Source: Candidatus Kapaibacterium thiocyanatum (GTDB lineage: Bacteria > Bacteroidota > Ignavibacteria > Kapaibacteriales > Kapaibacteriaceae). Taken from it: a stretch of 64,000 bases of DNA. Below the pieces are notes generated by a model. That model was not told where the DNA came from, did not search any database, and worked only from the letters and a program-made list of their open reading frames with translations. Location of the stretch: contig MKVH01000013.1 in NCBI GenBank assembly GCA_001899175.1, positions 227,143-291,142 on the forward strand, written 5' to 3'. Below, in pieces: positions 58,674-64,000 of this stretch. Numbering within the stretch: the first letter of the stretch is position 1; each line of letters opens with the position of its first letter. Made by a program: the position numbers and the translations under genes.

Positions 58674-59093
58674 ATGGAAGTCATCATGAAAGACGATGTA
58701 CGCTCGTCGACCGCGCATGTGATCGTGACGGTGACGGAAGAAATGACGGCACGTCTCGATGGCAGGGAGATCCATCCTGTATACTCGACGTTCTGGCTCG
58801 CCTATCATGCAGAAGTCGCTGCACGCCGTGCAATAGAACCGTACTTCGACGAAGGAGAGAATGCCGTTGGAGGCGCCCTTGCACTCGAACATCGGGCCAT
58901 GGCTCCCGTCGGTGCCGTCGTCGACGTCGAAGCACGCGTCGTGAACGTGGAAGGCAATCGCATCGTATGCGCGATCACCGCCATAAACGAGAATACCCTC
59001 CTTGCGGAGGGTACTCAGGTTCAAATCGTCATGAGATCGGAAGCGCTTCGGAAGAAGGTCGATGAAGCGTATCGGCGTCTTACATCTTCGTGA
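58674..59093 (+). CDS. FlK-like hotdog thioesterase
   Basis: 139 residues with the hotdog fold of the fluoroacetyl-CoA thioesterase-like family (STFWLAYHAEVAARRAIEPYF, GGALALEHRAMAPVGAVVDVEARVV). The family hydrolyses short acyl-CoA or acts as a housekeeping thioesterase; fluoroacetyl-CoA itself is not implied. Two starts are possible. ATG 58674 has no ribosome binding site, while ATG 58686 has GGAAG five bases upstream. The 3' end overlaps the converging vWA gene by 14 bases. Confidence 0.85.
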   Translation: MEVIMKDDVRSSTAHVIVTVTEEMTARLDGREIHPVYSTFWLAYHAEVAARRAIEPYFDEGENAVGGALALEHRAMAPVGAVVDVEARVVNVEGNRIVCAITAINENTLLAEGTQVQIVMRSEALRKKVDEAYRRLTSS

Positions 59094-60492
59094 AGACGAA
59101 GGTCGTCTTGCGCTGACCGCTGCCGACTTGCGCAGGTGCCGTATTGGCAGGTTGCGTCTTCGTGTTGCCGAAGCCCTGTACACGGCTGGGGTGTACGCCG
59201 CGGCGTACAAGTACATCGCGGATGGCCTGGGCACGACGGTGTGCAGTGGCATTATCCTCTGTGCTGTTGACTGCATCTGCCGAACCGAGAATTTCCAGCG
59301 ACAGGTCGTTACGTTGGATCAGCACCGTGGCCACGGAGTCGAGCAGCGGTACGTCTGCAGGGCTAACGTTGTTAGCATCAGCGAAATTGAGGTCCACATT
59401 CACGACGAGAGCCTGATCGGCGGCACTCTGGGGTGCGATCTGCACATGTTCCTTGGGCATGAGGGCCATGACTTCGCTTGCACGGACGGTGCTCATACCG
59501 GCGCTTGCGAACGACGTGACGGCTGTCTGGATTTCTTCCTGGCGGCGTTCTGCCTTCGTATCGACGGAAACGACGTACGTGTGGCGGAGCGAGTTGTAGA
59601 TACCGAGGAAGACGCGATCGAAGTCACCGACATCATGGAGACGATGTACGCGGCCACCCGTGGCGTTGGCGAGCTTGACGAGGGGTTCGTCGTTGTTCAC
59701 GCCATACGTGACGCTGAATACCTGTGCGTTGGCAGCCAGTGCGTCCTTCACCACGTCATCCAGACCGGCACTCGACGAATTGTCTTCGCCGTCCGTGAAG
59801 ACGATGACGACACGCTTGCTGTTGGGGATGCTCGAGATCTGGGCGATACCTTCACGCGTTGCATCGTAGATCGCCGTGCCGTCGCTGCGAAGGTTCAGAC
59901 CGTTCGTCTTGAACTTGCCGAGATACTCCTCACGGCTCTTCGTGACGGGTACTTCCGTCGTGACGCGTCCCGTGAACTTCACGACCGACGCGTAGTCGTT
60001 CTCGTTGAACGTCGTCAGCGCCTGCTGGATGGCACGCTGCATGCGCAGTGCGCGGGGAACCGTCATGGAGGGGCTATGATCGAGGACGAAGGCGACGGCG
60101 AACGATTCGTTCATCGCCTTGCGCTCTTCGCGGATCGTCAGCTGGTCGGGCGACGACGGCAGTGCGAGACCGCTGGCGACGAAGTCCTTCCACAGGAGGC
60201 GTGCATCGATGCCCGACGAGATGTAGGGCGGTGCATATCCACCGATCGTACGGCCTTGTGCGTCCGTGAGAACCACTTCGACTTCCGTCTTTTCGGGAAG
60301 GATACGCTTGTCGACGATCTGGAACTTCGCCTGACCGTTGTTCAGCATAGCGCGAACGGGCTCGAGAGCCTGGCCACCAGAGAACAGTGCATGCATCGAA
60401 CCGGAACCGGAACCTGCAGCGTGGGCGCTAAGTGCGGCACCACAGAGCATGAGGCAGGTCGTCAGCATCGAGAAGGTCTTGCGCGGGCCCAT
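59080..60492 (-). CDS. secreted vWA-OmpA fusion protein
   Basis: 470 residues. The signal peptide (LTTCLMLCGAALSAHA) is followed by an N-terminal beta region (EVEVVLTDAQGRTIGG), a von Willebrand A domain at about 140-320 with an intact metal site (VLDHSPSMTVP, SDGTAIYDAT, VIVFTDGEDNSS), and a diverged OmpA-type domain in the last 100 residues (LEILGSADAV, AHRRAQAIRDVLVRRGV). The metal site suggests binding of a protein ligand in the periplasm; the OmpA part may hold it to the wall. The ATG at 60492 was chosen for the signal peptide and an AGGAGT upstream. The promoter with paired ACGT sites lies in front. Confidence 0.9.
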   Translation of the reverse strand: MGPRKTFSMLTTCLMLCGAALSAHAAGSGSGSMHALFSGGQALEPVRAMLNNGQAKFQIVDKRILPEKTEVEVVLTDAQGRTIGGYAPPYISSGIDARLLWKDFVASGLALPSSPDQLTIREERKAMNESFAVAFVLDHSPSMTVPRALRMQRAIQQALTTFNENDYASVVKFTGRVTTEVPVTKSREEYLGKFKTNGLNLRSDGTAIYDATREGIAQISSIPNSKRVVIVFTDGEDNSSSAGLDDVVKDALAANAQVFSVTYGVNNDEPLVKLANATGGRVHRLHDVGDFDRVFLGIYNSLRHTYVVSVDTKAERRQEEIQTAVTSFASAGMSTVRASEVMALMPKEHVQIAPQSAADQALVVNVDLNFADANNVSPADVPLLDSVATVLIQRNDLSLEILGSADAVNSTEDNATAHRRAQAIRDVLVRRGVHPSRVQGFGNTKTQPANTAPAQVGSGQRKTTFVFTKM

Positions 60493-60526
60493 ATCGGACT
60501 CCTGTATACCAAGTTGTAAGCGGAAA

Positions 60527-60602
60527 TACGTACGTCTAACACCCGCAAACATACGTACGTAATTTCGCTTAGTCAAGAACTACTTACGTATATGTACGTA
60601 AA
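60527..60602. repeat. three paired-ACGT operator-like sites around the vWA promoter
   Basis: ACGTACGT occurs at 60528-60535 and 60553-60560. The imperfect palindrome ttacgtatatgtacgtaa lies at 60584-60601. The first lies in the leader, the second overlaps the -7 box, and the third sits just upstream of the -33 box. Such placement suits a repressor or activator binding at several sites. Confidence 0.55.
60546..60576 (-). promoter_or_regulatory. promoter of the vWA-OmpA gene
   Basis: TTG at 60576-60574 on the minus strand, 20 bases, then TATGTTTG at 60553-60546. This is a full Bacteroidota-type promoter. The predicted start is near 60541, so the leader is about 50 bases. Confidence 0.72.
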
Positions 60603-60633
60603 GAGTCCTTCACATAGACCGGAAATACAGCAT

Positions 60634-60656
60634 AAGTCATTCATTCACAATGACTT
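60634..60656 (-). terminator. weak hairpin between the Ogg2 and vWA genes
   Basis: Arms aagtcatt (60634-60641) and aatgactt (60649-60656), 8 bp with a 7-base loop. It lies 31 bases after the Ogg2 stop on the minus strand; a T-run precedes rather than follows it. It may end the Bat-Ogg2 transcript. Confidence 0.35.
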
Positions 60657-60686
60657 GAGGAAATGTCACATTCGCGAAAAAAAAAT

Positions 60687-61322
60687 CTATTTCAGGATTT
60701 CACCCGTGATAGCCGACCAGAACAGGAGGTCGAGCTCGTCCATCGGGATACCGATGCGGTCGGAAAAGCGGCGGAATTCCCCTTCCACCCCGAGATATCG
60801 CTTCCTGGTCGAGACGTTGGGAATCTCCATATACAGACCACAGTCGACAAGGTTCCTGAGCAGATGACGATCGATGATGGCGAGGTCGCGTCGGCCGATG
60901 TTGCGGAGAAAGTGCGAGGCTTCCTTCAGACCGTAACCGTCGATGCGTTCGACGAGCGTGTCCCTGAGCACACTGCTGTCCGGTGTGGAACGGATCAGGT
61001 CCAGCAGGCTCCCCCATTCTTCTCTCAGCCGCAGCAGGCGTCCGGACTTCGTCGTATGGAAACGTATATAGTGTTCTGCGGACCGGAGCAGTGGTGAAGG
61101 GTCGCCGCCGCGCTCCAGGAACCGCGCCTCTTCGAGGCGCATAACGACGACGTTGGCCGACGCGGCCTTCGACTGCGGAGTGCAGACGCAGAAACAGGCT
61201 TCGTAGAAGTATCGCTCCGAAGGAACGGAGGCGAAGTCCTGCAGTCGTCGGCGTATGGCCTGTCGACGCTCGTCGTACAGAGCCTGGAGATGATCGGGAA
61301 GCCTGTCCGGTCTGCGACCCAC
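60687..61322 (-). CDS. Ogg2-type N-glycosylase/DNA lyase
   Basis: 211 residues. The HhH-GPD fold is visible: SERYFYEACFCVCTPQSKAA near the N-terminus, the hairpin GYGLKEASHFLRNIG with the catalytic Lys, and the catalytic Asp in LAIIDRHLLRNLV. The C-terminal ELDLLFWSAITGEILK matches the Ogg2 tail whose last Lys contacts the damaged base. Family members excise 8-oxoguanine. Ogg2 is best known from archaea. The GTG start at 61322 overlaps the stop of the upstream gene (TAGTG); upstream ATGs would give a non-homologous extension. Confidence 0.88.
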   Translation of the reverse strand: MGRRPDRLPDHLQALYDERRQAIRRRLQDFASVPSERYFYEACFCVCTPQSKAASANVVVMRLEEARFLERGGDPSPLLRSAEHYIRFHTTKSGRLLRLREEWGSLLDLIRSTPDSSVLRDTLVERIDGYGLKEASHFLRNIGRRDLAIIDRHLLRNLVDCGLYMEIPNVSTRKRYLGVEGEFRRFSDRIGIPMDELDLLFWSAITGEILK

Positions 61323-63499
61323 TAGACGAGTCCCCTGCGCTTGCGCATGAACCATTCCAGCGCGAAGCAGAGAATGGCTCCGGCGAGCAGCCAGGGCAGA
61401 TGCCACAGTACGACTTCACGTTCCGACGTCTGCGTCGTCGCCTTCATGGATCCGAGTTTGCGAAGAATGTCACGAACCTTCCCTGCTTCGGCGGAATGCA
61501 GGTAGCGTCCCCCCGAACGCTCGGCCAGCAGCTTCAGCAGTTCCCTGTTCTGGTGCGTCGCCGCATCCTCGATGCTGACGTCTCCGACGCTGAACCGTCC
61601 GTTATCGGTACCGAGGGACTGGCCGTTCAACGTCGCGGTGCCTTCATATGAATAGTCCCCTGCAGGCAGGATGCCGACCGTCGTCATGTAGCGTCCGTTG
61701 GACCGCGGTGCGAGAACGAGCGTACGATCGAGTCCGGCACCTCTCAGACGCACCTTGACGTCGGCGCCATCGACGGCAGCATACGACGCGTCGAGCACGT
61801 TCCCGGTGATCTCCACCGTTTCACCCGAGGCATAGAAGGACCGTGTGGGACGTATGCGGACGCGCTTGCCCTGGTCCTTGACCGACAACCACCGGATGCT
61901 GTTGCCGACGAAGAGCGACAGGACGTCGACGGCTTCCTCACCGCGTGCGCGGGCAGGGCCGGTGCCGAGCAACCGCCATCTGTAGAGGCCATAGCCCATC
62001 ACGGCCAGGCTTCGTGTACGATCCGTCTCCCGTTTGATCACGAGGGGATCCTGCATCGGCACATTGTTGAAGCGGACGGTCGAGAGCACGACGCTGCCCG
62101 GTGCAGGCCGCACGAAGGTTTCCGTCCGATAGATCGGCGGCAGGTCGTTCCACAACTCCGCATCCCGTTCCGTACCCGTCAGCTTCAGGATGGGATCGCT
62201 CGTCGATCCGCGGGCGACGTCCGGACTCACCAGGAATTCCTGGTTCCTGGACGACTGCACCCTGAATGGCAGGACGTCCTCGAGCGGTCCGATCTTCGAA
62301 TAGTCCACTCCCTGCGACGGAATGAAGAGCAGCGACACGCCCTTGCCGCAAGCGGCGCCGATCATCGACAGGATAGCCTGCGGCGTGGAGGAGACCGGGA
62401 ATCCGATCAGGATGCAGGCCTCGGCATCGTCGAGCACGGTGGGCTGCGGCATTCCTTCGTAGAAGTCAGCTCCCTGACGCTGGATGAAGGTCTTGATCTC
62501 GACGGTTGGATCCTCGGACAAGGCATTGCGAAAGAAGGAGACGTCGGCGCTCGGAGCACCGGCAAACAGGACGATACGGCGCTTGTTCCTGACGATCCGC
62601 ACGAATTCCTGCGCACGGTTGTTCTTCGTCGTGAACTCGCCGGGCAGCGCGTCGACGTCGACGCCCAACTTCCGTATTCCGTCGCTCTTCGGCGTATAGG
62701 TGAACGTCACGCTCGCCCGGTGATGGCCGCTCCGTACCGGAACCTTCTGTCGTGCGACTTCCGCGCCGTTATCGTACAGGACTGCCGTCGCCTCTCCATC
62801 CGGAAGGTTCTCCGTCGTCACTTCCACCGTCACCGGTAGAGGCTGTCCCACGAAGCCGACGGAATTCGTCAGCAGGCTCTGCACCGCCAGATCCTTCGGG
62901 GGCACCGTATCGCCGATACCGATGGCGATGACGGGAAGACCCGAACGTTCCGCGACGTAGACGGGACCGTCTCCGACGTTGTCGTTACCATCGCTGATCA
63001 GGACGATCGCTCCGTAATGACGTTCTTCGGAACGGTTGGAGACGCTGCGCAGCGCCCCGCCGATGTCCGTACGATGTCCGGTGAAGTGCAGCGTATCGGC
63101 TGCAGTGCGGGCCATCGGCTCGCCGATGGCGGCGTCGAAGGCCAGGATATCGATCTCGGCTTCGGCACCGTCCGCAACGGCTCCGAGCGCGGTCTTCACC
63201 TGGACAGCCCGATCCCCTGCCTTATCCTTCATTCCATCCGAGCTGGACTTGTCCACCAGCAGGGCGATGCGCGGTGTGACGTCATCGGATCGGATGAACC
63301 GGATCAGGGGCTCGAACAGCGTCACGATCAGCAGTGCCAGTGCGAGCGTGCGAAGTCCTGTCAGCACGACCCTCATCGGCGAGTCCAGTTCGGGTACGGT
63401 ACGGCGATAGCTCACCCATGCCAGCAGTGCCGCGATGACGACCGCCAGCAGGTAGATCCAGACCGAACCATTCGTGAATGCGAAGCTGAACGTATCCAT
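61322..63499 (-). CDS. Bat-like vWA membrane protein
   Basis: 725 residues. Two N-terminal membrane helices (VWIYLLAVVIAALLAWVSY, LRTLALALLIVTLFEPLI) precede a vWA-like domain at about 80-240 (PRIALLVDKSSSDG, YGAIVLISDGNDNVGDG). Large beta domains follow to about 640, and one C-terminal helix (LPWLLAGAILCFALEWFMRKRRGLV). The layout matches the BatA/BatB-like or DUF4159-type proteins of FCB bacteria, which are linked to stress tolerance. The gene overlaps the Ogg2 gene by one base and is the first of that pair. Confidence 0.8.
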   Translation of the reverse strand: MDTFSFAFTNGSVWIYLLAVVIAALLAWVSYRRTVPELDSPMRVVLTGLRTLALALLIVTLFEPLIRFIRSDDVTPRIALLVDKSSSDGMKDKAGDRAVQVKTALGAVADGAEAEIDILAFDAAIGEPMARTAADTLHFTGHRTDIGGALRSVSNRSEERHYGAIVLISDGNDNVGDGPVYVAERSGLPVIAIGIGDTVPPKDLAVQSLLTNSVGFVGQPLPVTVEVTTENLPDGEATAVLYDNGAEVARQKVPVRSGHHRASVTFTYTPKSDGIRKLGVDVDALPGEFTTKNNRAQEFVRIVRNKRRIVLFAGAPSADVSFFRNALSEDPTVEIKTFIQRQGADFYEGMPQPTVLDDAEACILIGFPVSSTPQAILSMIGAACGKGVSLLFIPSQGVDYSKIGPLEDVLPFRVQSSRNQEFLVSPDVARGSTSDPILKLTGTERDAELWNDLPPIYRTETFVRPAPGSVVLSTVRFNNVPMQDPLVIKRETDRTRSLAVMGYGLYRWRLLGTGPARARGEEAVDVLSLFVGNSIRWLSVKDQGKRVRIRPTRSFYASGETVEITGNVLDASYAAVDGADVKVRLRGAGLDRTLVLAPRSNGRYMTTVGILPAGDYSYEGTATLNGQSLGTDNGRFSVGDVSIEDAATHQNRELLKLLAERSGGRYLHSAEAGKVRDILRKLGSMKATTQTSEREVVLWHLPWLLAGAILCFALEWFMRKRRGLV

Positions 63500-63598
63500 G
63501 CCGTCCGATGATAAGAGCAGAACAAGACGCGAAGATGCGGCAAGTCGTGTTCATGGCAAGACACGGGACTGCCCTGTGAATAACTTTGACGACTTCCG

Positions 63599-63630
63599 CT
63601 TGGATAAAAGCGCATCCTTCCCGATCTTTG
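63599..63630 (+). promoter_or_regulatory. promoter of tRNA-Pro
   Basis: TTG at 63600-63602, 20 bases, then GATCTTTG at 63623-63630 (one mismatch to TAnnTTTG), about 10 bases before the tRNA. A second perfect box (TAACTTTG, 63581-63588) lies upstream without a -33. Confidence 0.6.
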
Positions 63631-63640
63631 TTTCTCACTT

Positions 63641-63714
63641 CGGGGCGTGGCTCAGCCCGGTAGAGCACCTCGTTCGGGACGAGGGGGTCGGAGGTTCAAA
63701 TCCTCTCGCCCCGA
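63641..63714 (+). tRNA. tRNA-Pro(CGG)
   Basis: 74 bases. The acceptor stem is cggggcg paired with cgccccg, then discriminator A. The D-arm is gctcagcccggtagagc. The anticodon stem is cctcg/cgagg with loop ttcggga (anticodon CGG). The variable loop is short, and the T-arm is ggagg ttcaaat cctc. The 3' CCA is not encoded (acgcag follows), so it must be added. It closely resembles bacterial tRNA-Pro(CGG) genes. Confidence 0.97.
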
Positions 63715-63725
63715 CGCAGTGAACG

Positions 63726-63760
63726 AAACCCGTTCGATCTCAGGATCGAACGGGTTTTTT
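63726..63760 (+). terminator. terminator after tRNA-Pro
   Basis: Perfect 14-bp stem with arms aaacccgttcgatc (63726-63739) and gatcgaacgggttt (63744-63757), loop tcag, then a T-run to 63760. Confidence 0.9.
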
Positions 63761-63838
63761 CGTTGGGGACGTCGTTCGGTGACACGGAAGTATGTGGCCG
63801 CCATCGCGGCCAGCATTCATCGAAGGAAACGGTCGGTC

Positions 63839-64000
63839 TGATCATCCCCCCATCTAGTTGACAGTGGCTGGATCTCATTTCCGATATTACGGAGGAGGTC
63901 ACCATGACAAACCCGAAACGCAGACAACGGTACGATGAAGCATTCAAACGCGAGGCAGTAGCCCTCGTGATAGAACAGAAGCTGCCCTATACGCGAGCAG
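63839..64000 (+). mobile_element. left end of an IS3-family insertion sequence, cut by the window edge
   Basis: Starting at the TGATCATCCCCCC end near 63839 (the family's terminal TG is visible), a short leader runs into the OrfA gene. The end resembles IS3-family inverted repeats. The right end and the direct repeats lie outside the window. Confidence 0.65.
63904..64000 (+). CDS. IS3-family transposase OrfA, 3' end outside window
   Basis: Only about 32 codons are visible (MTNPKRRQRYDEAFKREAVALV then IEQKLPYTRA). The KRRQRYDEAFKREAVALV start is the helix-turn-helix beginning of IS3 OrfA. The ribosome binding site GGAGGAGG, 5 bases before the ATG, is stronger than that of most neighbouring genes, which suits a transferred element. 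Confidence 0.85.
   Translation, partial: MTNPKRRQRYDEAFKREAVALVIEQKLPYTRA

Noticed and set aside
58674..59093. Fluoroacetate resistance (FlK)
   Set aside because: Only the general hotdog family is supported; nothing indicates fluoroacetyl-CoA as substrate.

Overview
The window is chromosomal DNA from a GC-rich bacterium (near 60% by eye) of the Bacteroidota/Chlorobiota (FCB) group. A Kapabacteria- or Ignavibacteria-like lineage is my best guess, but that is inference. The supporting signs are four secreted proteins with clear C-terminal sorting domains of the type IX secretion system (T9SS) kind, a PD40-OmpA protein, DUF5686- and DUF6952-like proteins, a GlmU-like protein of the Bacteroidota type, and promoters of the TTG-N20-TAnnTTTG type. 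No plasmid, prophage or CRISPR locus is visible. The only mobile element is the left end of an IS3-family insertion sequence cut by the right edge.

Layout. 1-2.5 kb: a DUF5686-like envelope protein and a sugar-type binding lipoprotein (minus). 2.6-9.7 kb (plus): pyrG overlapping a shortened GlmU-like protein and an SDR, then two tandem CAP-domain T9SS cargo paralogues separated by a strong hairpin. 9.7-21.8 kb (minus): AlbA_2-type ATP-binding protein, peptide-binding lipoprotein, hprK, hibernation factor, outer-membrane protein, arginase, accD, secreted acetylesterase, greA, ribBA, yajC, tgt. 21.9-24.5 kb: a redox group (2-Cys peroxiredoxin facing a thioredoxin/DUF6952 pair) and mnmA. 24.5-28.5 kb (minus): a 997-residue BNR/VPS10-type cargo protein and a GT2 glycosyltransferase. 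28.6-31.9 kb (plus): kbl, 3-hydroxyacyl-CoA dehydrogenase and an FtsX/LolC-type permease, tightly overlapping. 31.8-39.4 kb (minus): yqeY, mutS2, accC, purL, a thioredoxin-fold protein and DoxX in one tight run. 39.5-46.1 kb (plus): HAD phosphatase, def, methyltransferase, aldehyde dehydrogenase, beta-barrel protein, OmpA/PD40 protein, VanX-like dipeptidase. 46.2-49.4 kb: kelch T9SS cargo protein (minus), truA and an M48 protease (plus). 49.4-56.3 kb (minus): a signalling island of two soluble PAS-rich histidine kinases, a lone receiver and what looks like a decayed second receiver, with no DNA-binding output. 56.3-63.5 kb: M55 aminopeptidase and mtaB, a hotdog thioesterase, a vWA-OmpA protein behind an operator-like promoter, and an Ogg2 glycosylase coupled to a Bat-like vWA membrane protein. 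The end holds tRNA-Pro(CGG), its terminator and the insertion sequence.

Most of the content is housekeeping: pyrimidine, purine, riboflavin and fatty-acid synthesis, tRNA modification and ribosome hibernation. It is interleaved with envelope and secreted proteins. The least expected signals are regulatory. Three of the four tRNA-modification genes (tgt, mtaB, truA) have a TAnnTTTG promoter box exactly four bases before a start codon, which suggests leaderless mRNAs. The greA leader carries a complete intrinsic terminator abutting the ribosome binding site. The vWA-OmpA promoter is framed by three paired-ACGT sites.
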